A stretch of 27,500 nucleotides of DNA from Tubiluchus corallicola. Its lineage: Eukaryota > Priapulida > Priapulimorpha > Priapulimorphida > Tubiluchidae. The stretch covers positions 1 to 27,500 of the forward strand of contig JAQGDQ010001046.1 of NCBI GenBank assembly GCA_030141605.1, in the 5' to 3' direction. Of the stretch, positions 19,666-27,500 are shown piece by piece. The notes under the pieces were generated by a model. The model worked only from the letters and a program-made list of their open reading frames with translations, did no database searches and was not told where the DNA came from. The position numbers and the translations under genes are program-made. Each line of letters opens with the position of its first letter. The first letter of the stretch is position 1.

Positions 19666-19741
19666 GCGCGTCAGCCACCCTACTAGTAGCAATGTAACCT
19701 AGTAGCTATGAGCTCGTTGTTATATATACTTGCATAGCCCT

Positions 19742-19751
19742 TATATAAAAG
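19742..19751 (+). promoter_or_regulatory. Possible TATA box (TATATAAAAG)
   Basis: It lies 54 bp outside the TIR-bounded block and about 130 bp upstream of a 50-codon ATG frame. No clear initiator at the expected distance. Confidence 0.3.
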
Positions 19752-19881
19752 CTAGCTGCACAACTGCTTGTGGTGTGATACCTCGTGCTTGTGTGATGAC
19801 CCTGATCCTGTATTTCCTATAGGGGAATCAAAGAGGGGCATGCTGCGTTAGTTTTACATCTCATAACAGAAGGGAGCTACT

Positions 19882-20034
19882 ATGATAGTCACTAAATGTA
19901 TGGATGCAGATCGGCCTAAGGCTGATGTTAAGAATACGGGGGACTATGGCCTATTTGCACTCTATACACTCATGGATCTGAAGAAAAAGAAAGATCACAT
20001 GGCAGACATTAAAATAATTAATCAAGCAATTTAA
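19882..20034 (+). CDS. Hypothetical 50-residue small ORF, uncertain
   Basis: ATG at 19882 follows an in-frame TAA at 19864 and opens 50 codons to TAA. The peptide (starting MIVTKCMDADRPKADVKNTG and carrying a DLKKKKDH run) is hydrophilic and rather unlike AT-rich chance translation, with an asymmetric codon make-up. A TATATAAAAG lies about 130 bp upstream. No domain is recognised and no splice sites are obvious. It could equally be a fragment of an exon or chance. Confidence 0.22.
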   Translation: MIVTKCMDADRPKADVKNTGDYGLFALYTLMDLKKKKDHMADIKIINQAI

Positions 20035-21081
20035 TCATTAACAAATTCCAAAGTGATTCGATTTAAGCAAAAGTTCAGTAATAACAAAGATATAGCAATA
20101 TTGACAAAGTTTGGGGTTAGTAGGGTGTATACACATTTGCATGAAGTTCATGGCTGCCCACTATGTACCTAGGTTTTTTTGGAACACTTTTCCTTTAAAG
20201 CGAACAGTTTGTAGAACGGTAGCAATACGTCGTAATATAACCTCTGCGTTTGAATACAGTTGTGATTTCAAACTTCGTCAGAGAAACTACCAATTAGTCT
20301 TTACCCAGCAAGTAGCATCGAAGAACATTAGGCTAGTATACGTGATGTTTACGTTATCAGTGCGACGTTAGTTACGATCGTAACAAAAGCGAAAAGTGCC
20401 TGTTACCACCCTGGATGTGGTTCTGTAGTAGGTCGATCCATTTGTCAGTCAGTGGGTAACTCCACTACTGCAGACTGCAGGCCAGCATCTCTGGAACAAC
20501 TCTGTTTGACGACTACAGCTTACAACAACTAGGCTCTCACAGTATCACCATGTACAGCATATCTTGTGTGAAACTTTCTAGTACGGCATTTCTCTTCAAA
20601 AACATATAACTTCACAGAGACGAGTAAACGACCTGTCTCGTTCTGTGTCAAGTTGCCGACCTCCTCGAAACAGTGTTGAACGAAGTTCATCGAGAAGCCA
20701 CTCGCTTAAAACAGCTACAATTTTATTCACCTGTGCACTATCGTTAACCTTGACTTAGCCACTGCATTACAGCCGCGATAGGGCAGACAAGAGTGGGTCA
20801 GACGGAATTCAAAAGGGGGTTTGTTAATAGATGCCTACATCCTGACAAATAATACAATTAACTATCACTGCCAGTAGTTAAATATCATACATATCAATTA
20901 ATTAAACATGCAGTGTGAATAGGGCTTAATGTTGCATAAGCATAATGTGGGAACTATTAAATGTAGGTTATTGGTTATTAGTTCTTTATTTGCTTTTTTA
21001 TGGGGATAAACAACTATGCAACCTCTAGGCTGACGTTTTCGTGTATGCGTTTCTCTGCACTGGAATAAAAAATAACCTAAG
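20035..21081. other. Unassigned region, partly less AT-rich
   Basis: GTTACGATCGTAAC at 20371-20384 is a perfect 14-bp palindrome. On the minus strand between about 20540 and 20705 a 53-codon ATG frame is open (contains FEEVGNLTQNETGRLLVSVK), with a second frame also open over part of it. I recognise no family and no splice structure, so I do not call a gene. Confidence 0.4.
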
Positions 21082-22125
21082 TAACTGTTTGTAGTGTGTT
21101 AGAGTTTGTAGTGCATTTTTTGACCAAGGAAGGATACATAACAGTGCAATGTCTTTGGTATGTGTATGTAATTTTGTAAATACTGGGTTCGGTTTGTGTT
21201 TGTGAATTGATGAAGTAACTGTTTGTAGTGTGTTAGAGTTTGTAGTGTGTTTTTTGACCAAGGAAGGATACATAACAGTGCAATGTCTTTGGTATGTGTA
21301 TGTAATTTTGTAAATACTGGGTTCGGTTTGTGTTTGTGAATTGATGAAGTAACTGTTTGTAGTGTGTTAGAGTTTGTAGTGTGTTTTTTGACCAAGGAAG
21401 GATACATAACAGTGCAATGTCTTTGGCATGTGTATGTAATTTTGTAAATACTGGGTTCGGTTTGTGTTTGTGAATTGATGAAGTAACTGTTTGTAGTGTG
21501 TTAGAGTTTGTAGTGTGTTTTTTGAATAAGGAAGGATACATAACAGTGCAATGTCTTTGGCATGTGTATGTAATTTTGTAAATACTGGGTTCGGTTTGTG
21601 TTTGTGAATTGATGAAGTAACTGTTTGTAGTGTGTTAGAGTTTGTAGTGTGTTTTTGAATTAGGAAGGATACATAACAGTGCAATGTCTTTAGTATGTGT
21701 ATGTAATTTTGTGAATAGTGGGTTCGGTTTGTGTTTGTGAATTTATGAAGTAACTGTTTGTAGTGTGTTTTTGAATTAGGAAGGATACATAACAGTGCAA
21801 TGTCTTTGAAATGTGTATGTAATTTTGTAAATAGTGGGTTCGGTTTGTGTTTGTGAATTTATGAAGTAACTGTTTGTAGTGTGTTAGAGTTTGTAGTGTG
21901 TTTTTTGAACAAGGAAGGATACATAACAGTGCAATGTCTTTGAAGTGTGTATGTAATTTTGTGAATAGTGGGTTCGGTTTGTGTTTGTGAATTGATGAAC
22001 TAACTGTTTGTAGTGTGTTAGAGTTTGTAGTGTGTCTTTTGAACAAGGAAGGATACATAACAGTGCAATGTCTTTAGTATGTGTATGTAATTTTGTAAAT
22101 AGTGGGTTCGGTTTGTATTTGTCAA
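21082..22125. repeat. 134-bp satellite, about 8 units
   Basis: TAACTGTTTGTAGTGTGTTA marks unit starts at 21082, 21216, 21350, 21484 and so on with a 134-bp period. One unit (about 21751-21867) lacks about 17 bp (one internal AGTTTGTAGTGTG subrepeat). Units vary little, mainly at GGTATG/GGCATG/AAATG and at ACCAAGG/ATAAGG/ATTAGG. Minus-strand frames of about 100 codons repeat with the array and are not genes. Confidence 0.97.
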
Positions 22126-22175
22126 TTGTGCGGAGTTATTTGAGTCGATTGCAGACAGTTTTTATATACTTTTGC

Positions 22176-22669
22176 ATAGGAGCGGCCAGTACTTAGGCAT
22201 TTTTGAGACAATTAGGTATCATGTATCCTTGATAGTTGGGTATTTTAAATTATGCATGAAACAAGGTAATTGATATTTTAAGTCCATTTAGAGCTTCTCT
22301 ATGGTCACAAAATTGCTATTTGTTGCTTCGTCCCCTTGAACCCCCATGAGGTAGCCCGCCACCCCCCGGCCTGTTTCAGAGTTTGTTGCAATTTGTCATT
22401 TTCATCCCTGTGTACAGTAGGCGTGTACAGTGAGATTAAAATTATGTTTTTTGGTGAATCTATGTGCACTGCTGTTTTACCAGTTGGCTCCAACATTTTA
22501 AATTATTAGGAATTTTCTTTTCCAGTTACTTAAAGCACAAGAAAACCCTCCACTTACATAAAGCTTAAAAAATTCCTCTCGAAATTTTCTACCACTTACA
22601 TGCTGCCTTTTCGTATGCGTAGCTTGCATCGGCAGTAACGCTGTTTAAAACGTGTAAATTTAAACTCCT
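22176..22669. other. Unassigned stretch
   Basis: No gene supported. A C-rich segment (CCACCCCCCGGCC near 22360) stands out from the AT-rich surroundings without an explanation. Confidence 0.4.
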
Positions 22670-22855
22670 GCGATGATCGTTAGGTGAGGCCATTTTATTG
22701 GTTGGTCATTTGAAACAAGTTTTAATAACATTAAATAATTTAAAGTTTGAAAAAATAATCGGAGCATTTGTGGCATAAACGTTGCTAACTAAGTAAAATT
22801 TTAAATTACTGTATCTTGTCAATAAGATTAAAAATACGTTTTTGGCTAGTGAGTG
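22670..22855 (+). repeat. Dispersed repeat copy abutting the zinc-finger array
   Basis: It matches the reverse complement of 9176-9382 in several blocks, including the exact TTACTGTATCTTGTCAATAA. The match stops at GTGAGTG (22849-22855), before the hairpin that ends the other copies. Zinc-finger homology starts within five bases, at about 22861. Confidence 0.85.
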
Positions 22856-24018
22856 CCTCCTTATGTGACAAATCATTTTCTCAGCGAGGTGATCTTCGCA
22901 AGCACATGAACACTCACACTGGATTGAAACCCCACAGATGTGACTTGTGTGACAAATCATTTTCTCAGCGAGGTAATCTTCTCAGTCATATGAACACTCA
23001 TACTGCAATGAAACCTCACAAATGTGACTTGTGTGACAAATCATTTTCTGTGCGAGGTAGTCTTCTCAGGCACATGAACACTCATAGTGGAATGAAACCC
23101 CACAAATGTGACTTATGTGACAAATCATTTTCTGAGCGATGTAATCTTCTCAGTCACATGAACACTCATACTGGATTGAAACCCCACAAATGTGACTTGT
23201 GTGACAAATCATTTTCTGAGCGATGTAATCTTCTCAGCCACATGAACACTCATACTGGAATGAAACCCTACAAATGTGACTTGTGTGACAAATCATTTGC
23301 TCAGCGAGGTAGTCTTCTCAAGCACATGAACACTCATACTGGAATGAAACCCCACAAATGTGACTTATGTGAGAAATCATTTTCTGCGCGAGGTAATCTT
23401 CTCAAGCACATGAACACTCATACTGGAACGAAACCCCACAAATGTGACTTATGTGACAAATCATTTTCTGAGCGAAGTAATCTTCTCAAGCACATGAACA
23501 CTCATACTGGATTGAAACCCCACAAATGTGACTTATGTGAAAAATCATTTTCTCAGCGAGGTGATCTTCGCAAGCACATGAACACTCATACTGGAATGAA
23601 ACCCCACAAATGTGACTTATGTGAGAAATCATTTTCTCAGCGAGGTGATCTTCGCAAGCACATGAACACTCATACTGGATTGAAACCCCACAAATGTGAC
23701 TTATGTGACAAATCATTTTCTCAGCGAGGTAATCTTCTCACGCACATGAACACTCATACTGGAATGAAACCCCACAAATGTGACTTATGTGACAAATCAT
23801 TTTCTGCGCGAGGTAATCTTCTCAAGCACATGAACACTCATACTGGAATGAAACCCCACAAATGTGACTTATGTGACAAATCATTTTCTCGCCGTCATCA
23901 TCTTCTCAGTCACCTGAACACTCATACTGGATTGAAACCCCACAAATGTGACTTATGTGACAAATCATTTTCTCACCGAGGTAGTCTTCTCATGCACATG
24001 AACACTCATACTACGTAG
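22816..24018 (+). CDS. C2H2 zinc-finger array, 13 complete fingers plus one partial; 5' end missing
   Basis: The open frame gives 384 codons of fingers after 16 codons of repeat-derived sequence. Finger 1 lacks the first Cys of its CxxC pair. Fingers 2-14 fit C-x2-C-x12-H-x3-H with a 28-residue (84-bp) period. Linkers are TGMKPHK or TGLKPHK rather than the usual TGEKP. Recognition residues (-1, 2, 3, 6) vary: QGDK, QGNS, VGSR, ECNS, ECNS, QGSK, AGNK, ESNK, QGDK, QGDK, QGNT, AGNK, RHHS, HGSM. The likely role is sequence-specific nuclear DNA binding. No KRAB, BTB, ZAD or other effector domain is visible, and the frame starts at TTG, not ATG. Either this is a downstream exon of a larger gene or a copy truncated by the repeat. 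The intact frame suggests recent function or recent duplication. The listed start is simply where the frame opens. Confidence 0.85.
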   Translation: MSIRLKIRFWLVSASLCDKSFSQRGDLRKHMNTHTGLKPHRCDLCDKSFSQRGNLLSHMNTHTAMKPHKCDLCDKSFSVRGSLLRHMNTHSGMKPHKCDLCDKSFSERCNLLSHMNTHTGLKPHKCDLCDKSFSERCNLLSHMNTHTGMKPYKCDLCDKSFAQRGSLLKHMNTHTGMKPHKCDLCEKSFSARGNLLKHMNTHTGTKPHKCDLCDKSFSERSNLLKHMNTHTGLKPHKCDLCEKSFSQRGDLRKHMNTHTGMKPHKCDLCEKSFSQRGDLRKHMNTHTGLKPHKCDLCDKSFSQRGNLLTHMNTHTGMKPHKCDLCDKSFSARGNLLKHMNTHTGMKPHKCDLCDKSFSRRHHLLSHLNTHTGLKPHKCDLCDKSFSHRGSLLMHMNTHTT

Positions 24019-24077
24019 AAATGAGTCAACATAAACATTACAACATGTTACAGGTGCCACAGCGTAATAATACCTGA

Positions 24078-24163
24078 ATGAAACCCGACAAATGTGACTT
24101 GTGTGACAAATCATTTTCTCAGCGAGGTGATCTTCTCAGGCACAGGAACACAGAATTTGATTC
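24078..24163 (+). pseudogene. Orphan degenerate zinc finger
   Basis: ATGAAACCCGACAAATGTGA and the following bases encode a finger like those upstream (MKPDKCDLCDKSFSQRGDLL), but in a different frame from the main array, directly after a TGA, and the last zinc ligand is lost (RHRNTE instead of KHMNTH). It is separated from the array by about 60 bp of unrelated sequence, so it is a broken relic of a longer array. Confidence 0.85.
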
Positions 24164-25149
24164 ACAACTAATGCGCTTTGGGTATTGCACCATTCTTTAT
24201 GCTGCTACATGTGGCACTGTTGGATTTAATTGATAATTTCGACAAATCGCAGATATTTAACTTTCTTCACTGTTAACTTTTTATGCTATCAAATCACGTT
24301 TGGTATTTTTGATTTATTTTTTGTAAAATCTTTTTTTCTTTTTTGATTGTTTTTTTTTTGTTTTTCTTCATATATGTTCTTGCAATCATATTATGCAATC
24401 ATGTTATTGTGATAAGTCATTTGAGTTATATGTATATGATATATATCTTGTATCTTCTGAACCGCTGAAGTAGTATCTTATATTTGTTTCATACGATCAC
24501 GTCTTTTTATCACTGTTCATTTCACCCATCAAAGCAACAACGGCATGATATTCCGTTTAAATGTTTATTGAGAAATGCCACAAAGTTTAAAAAAACCCAA
24601 ACTGACTGATGATTTGATAAGCTTTTTTCACTGGTCTAAATTGTAATTTATCCACCTCTTTTTTCTTGACAATTATAGCGTACGAAATTCATTTATGTAT
24701 ATTATCAAATTTGTACAAACAGTTTCAATAGAAAACATCTCGATAAAATTTGTTTTTTAGTTGCAACTTCTCGTTTGTAATAATAATCGCAGTAATAATA
24801 GTCAACATTTTTTATTGTCAAAGCATTATGACTATACATCTCACAATTGACAAGAGCTTTATACAAAAATGCAAGACTTGTTTTGGAATTTTACTGTCGA
24901 CGTCACAATACCTTGCGTAATTGAGGACTGTTTATATATAAATGCGTATAATTATTTTTGACCCAACATGTGTCTAGCAAACTAAATTCTGATAATTTTA
25001 GACTGCTGTGATATCTAATATTTAGTTTACATAGATAAAAAACCTGCATGAAGCTGTTGGTATCCTTATAAACAATATACTAAACAATATGATGTAAAAT
25101 ACCTGCAGAATTAATTTGTCACTATCAAATGCCCCACAAAAAATTTGCG
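24164..25149. other. AT-rich region, no gene seen
   Basis: Poly-T runs near 24320-24370 and a small ATATGT/ATGATATATA-rich segment near 24420-24450. Could be 3' UTR of the zinc-finger transcript, but no feature proves that. Confidence 0.4.
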
Positions 25150-25157
25150 TATAAATA
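25150..25157 (+). promoter_or_regulatory. Possible TATA box (TATAAATA)
   Basis: TATAAATA, 116 bp upstream of an ATG at 25266 and followed by a perfect CRE at 25271. The initiator is not clear. Confidence 0.3.
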
Positions 25158-25265
25158 CACTCAATCAAAAATACGCAAACATCCTACCTAGTGTGTGTTT
25201 ACTTACCTAACGCAAAGCAGCAGTAGCAGCAGCTTTTACTGAATTAAAGTTATAAGCAGAGTATA

Positions 25266-25376
25266 ATGGATGACGTCACAACAATGGCTTTGCGTCAACA
25301 GTTTTCCAAGCGAAAATTGCAAAAAATAGAACATCTAATTAACTCATCGGTACTCCTCTTGGTAGGCGTGTCCTAA
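25266..25376 (+). CDS. Hypothetical short ORF or first exon, uncertain
   Basis: ATG at 25266 opens 36 codons (MDDVTTMALRQQFSKRKLQK at its start) ending in TAA at 25374. The basic, Gln/Lys-rich start does not look like translated AT-rich noise, and TTG|GTAGGC near 25360 could serve as a weak donor if it is a first exon. The perfect CRE lies inside this frame. No family is recognised. Confidence 0.2.
   Translation: MDDVTTMALRQQFSKRKLQKIEHLINSSVLLLVGVS
25271..25278. promoter_or_regulatory. Perfect CRE palindrome (TGACGTCA)
   Basis: Full consensus for CREB/ATF binding, about 120 bp downstream of the TATAAATA. One such octamer is not strong evidence alone. Confidence 0.35.
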
Positions 25377-26171
25377 AATGCAGTCTATATCATCTTGTAG
25401 CCCTGTTCTTCCTCTTTCTAAAGAGCCATATATCTCCTTTCGAAAGTCCCACCAGGCGCCGCTAGAGCGTTTTTTTCGCAGGCTGCTTGGCCAAAATTTC
25501 GAAAAAATCGCGAGTTACGGAAAACGCCCGTTACGAGACGCCGTGGCCCTCTCGCAAATTCTAAATATGCCCACTAAATCTAATCTAATCTCAAAATTTA
25601 ATCTAATGTGATAAAAATAAATATTATACATGTGTCAGTATAATTCATGTATAGTGCATTTCGTTGTTTCTTGTCAGCCGTTAATCTTGAGTACAGCAGA
25701 TCTGCTTCTTGGAATTTTCAGTATGCAAAACACGCTGTTGTCATGTTAAGTTTATTACATATAAGCTATTTTTTGTGCCATTGTGATTGTAGAATCAATT
25801 CGTTATCTAGCAAAATCTTTTAAACTGCTCCACGTGTGAATGACTCAACAGGACGGGTTAAAAACATTGCTGAAATTACATTTATCTGAATAAGCATATT
25901 CAGAAATTCCAGTTGCTTAGTGGAATCATGGAGTTCGATAAAATTGCTGTATTCCCCGATAATTTGATGGTACATACACAAAACATAAACAGTGTGTCAT
26001 AAGTAAAAGCACTAGTCCTGCGTCTTGTCGCTGTGGTTACGACAGTCTGATTGTATTCCAATTGCAGTTAAAGCTCATTTTTATTTCACTTTGTTAATTG
26101 CCATGTAACTAACTGTAAATCTTTGTTTTTTTAAATATTAGACTGGAATAATTTGATAATACTAGTGCAGG
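25377..26171. other. Unassigned region with a GC-richer patch
   Basis: 25440-25560 is GC-richer than its surroundings, contains CCACCAGGCGCCGCT (CTCF-like, 25449-25463) and lies in an ATG frame at 25378-25611 with no recognisable domain. From 25612 the sequence is AT-rich without features. Confidence 0.4.
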
Positions 26172-26260
26172 TAATAATAATAATAACGATAATAATAACA
26201 ACAACAACAACAACAACAATAATAATAATATAATAATAATAATAATAATAATAATAACGT
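26172..26260. repeat. (AAT)n/(AAC)n microsatellite
   Basis: AATAAT runs interrupted by six to seven AAC units. Confidence 0.95.
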
Positions 26261-27162
26261 TAAAGTAGTAGCACTCTAATAATTTTGTTGGTTTAATGCA
26301 TGCATTGTGTATTTACTTTATCTAGATTGTAGGATATACGTTGTGGTCGTGCGTTGGAATATAATGACAAATTTGCACATGAGATGACGCCACAAGCGGC
26401 ACGGCAAAATGAATGAGCACTAAAACACAGAATCTGCCAAATAGTACACACTTTCTTTTTATTAATTCATTGCTTGTTTCTGTGCTGTGGTGCAGAATGA
26501 TAGATTAAATTAATTATATTCTGGAGACTCGAAAATGAAGATATTGCGGTAAAATGCCTAATCTTTGTTCGTTTTCGTTGACACCAACTTTTAAAAACGT
26601 ATAATGCGAGGTATATTTTAAATTTTTATTTTCTTTACATCAGTGTGTAGGTAAACGACGCATCTTTTTATTGGAGGACTGGTTTCAGCGATATTTTTGA
26701 TTTGGGCAATCAGGGAACCCGTTAAAAAAGAACCGCCTAAACTGCAAAATACCTGCGAGGGCCAACCAAACACTTGCACCATCAAACAATTGCTGTGACT
26801 GTGAGGCAATGAGAAGGGTTCCCAGTTCAACTCTAGGTCCCTATAACTTAGTAGAGTATCTATGTCTTTATAAAAAAAGGCCTATGACAAAACGTTTTGT
26901 GACGCCAGATTCTAGTGATTAAATTTTCATTATTTATCTAATAACACCATTACTTACACAGGATGTTTGACCTTGGTAACCTTTATTTTAGTTCTTTGCA
27001 ACCTTTTTGCCAGTCAGCTTAAAACTATGTCTTGAATACAGTAATCATTATAATCATATTATTGTTTTATGCACTGTATTAAAGTACAAAAAAGTGCTAA
27101 TGGAAGGTACTTACTTCTTTACTTACCGTCGCAGTTGAACAAAGTCATGGGATAAGCTAGGG
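26261..27162. other. Unassigned AT-rich stretch
   Basis: No gene recognised. The minus-strand frame at 26618-26830 has no domain or signal. Confidence 0.4.
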
Positions 27163-27500
27163 CAGGGGTGTGCAAATTGCTGCCCGCTGGCCAGTTGCGG
27201 CCCACCGAGAGAATTTGTGCGGCCCGTGAAGAGATCTGTCAACCTAATGAAAGTGCGGCCCGGGCGATTAATTGAGTGTATTGAGTGTATCCAGCTGAAG
27301 TCCTTGCTACGATCCCAAAGATTGTGCGGTTAGTTTTTTTCTACTAGATCGGATGCCATTAACCCTTACAAGACGGTTGTAGCTTAATGTCACTGTACTA
27401 CACAGACTGTCTGATACACATTACTAATACTCATTGTAATGAAATTACCACTAGCTGTCCTGAAAGTAGAGATATATGGTTTGTAATATAAATTTTAACA
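27163..27500. mobile_element. hAT-type MITE, copy 3, truncated by the window edge
   Basis: It begins CAGGGGTGTGCAAATTGCTG and follows copy 1 closely over the visible 338 bp, in the same orientation, with one extra short duplication (ATTGAGTGT near 27274). The right end lies beyond the window. The 8 bp before it (AGCTAGGG, 27155-27162) would be its target duplication. Confidence 0.93.

Larger units (their letters stand above)
16154..19680. mobile_element. Candidate non-autonomous DNA transposon, about 3.5 kb, unclassified
   Basis: The left end GGGTGGCTGA is mirrored exactly by TCAGCCACCC at 19671-19680. Just inside, GCGCGCCACCATA (16178-16190) is mirrored by TATGGCGGCGCGC (19658-19670) with one mismatch, the left copy carrying 14 extra bases between the blocks. 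Flanks are TACTAGTA on both sides. An 8-bp duplication would be compatible with Merlin, P, Mutator-like or Sola1-type elements. No transposase is visible in the AT-rich interior, so it would be a deletion derivative. Coincidental pairing is possible but two collinear blocks make it unlikely. Confidence 0.6.

Noticed and set aside
20540-20705. Minus-strand exon-like segment (EWLLDELRSTLFRGGR in one frame, NFVQHCFEEVGNLTQNETGR in another)
   Set aside because: Two frames are open over the same bases, the acceptor is weak, and neither translation matches a family I recognise.
21025-22058. Five minus-strand frames of 82-122 codons with a repeated TLQTVTSSIHKHK-like sequence
   Set aside because: They recur every 134 bp with the satellite and are repeat translations.
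23486-23716. Minus-strand frame opposite the zinc fingers (Cys/His-rich appearance)
   Set aside because: Antisense shadow of the 84-bp finger repeat.
1-27500. CRISPR array, phage, operon or retroviral system
   Set aside because: The regular repeats are contiguous tandem units without unique spacers, and there are no integrase, reverse transcriptase, Cas or structural genes.

Overview
This is a window of animal nuclear DNA, AT-rich and dominated by repeats. The single convincing conventional gene encodes a divergent ionotropic glutamate receptor of the chemosensory IR type. That family is confined to protostomes, and the apparent intron, the TATA/initiator promoter, the tRNA-derived SINEs and the hAT and pogo/Tigger-type short transposons all fit a protostome, most likely an arthropod. 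The species cannot be fixed from sequence alone. There are no bacterial-style operons, CRISPR arrays or recognisable tRNA/rRNA genes.

Layout. 1-1015: 35-bp satellite with a 278-bp higher-order period. 1781-3600: partial pogo/Tigger-like end followed by a run of local tandem duplications. 4625-5125: complete hAT-type MITE with an 8-bp target duplication. 5737-6205: 47-bp minisatellite whose unit contains a perfect hairpin. 6407-8599: IR gene (TATA box, initiator, uORF, signal-peptide exon, 687-bp phase-1 intron, large receptor exon), followed directly by an antisense SINE and a LINE-type 3' tail. 9038-9382: dispersed repeat. 9616-10036: second hAT MITE, inverted. 10191-10542: 22-bp minisatellite open in all three forward frames. 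10660-10840: pentanucleotide repeat. To 11343: partial pogo-like element. 12097-13131: 69-bp minisatellite, with short inverted relatives at 13519-13610. 14691-15162: complete pogo/Tigger-type MITE. 15480-15605: tRNA-SINE. 16154-19680: about 3.5 kb bounded by inverted repeats and TACTAGTA. 21082-22125: 134-bp satellite. 22670-24018: C2H2 zinc-finger array whose 5' end runs into a dispersed repeat. 24078-24160: orphan broken finger. 26172-26260: trinucleotide microsatellite. 27163-end: third hAT MITE, cut by the window edge.

Function. The IR gene would encode a secreted-then-membrane ligand-gated channel of about 464 residues with an N-terminal signal peptide and no large amino-terminal domain. 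The zinc-finger array has 13 complete fingers plus one partial; its fingers are near-identical except at the DNA-contacting helix positions. It looks young, but no start codon is visible, so it is either an internal/last exon or a 5'-truncated copy. Nothing suggests that the two genes work together.

I found no multi-gene 'system'. The most notable points are the two-exon IR reconstruction, the zinc-finger array joined to a dispersed repeat, the higher-order structure of two minisatellites, and the 3.5-kb TIR-bounded block.
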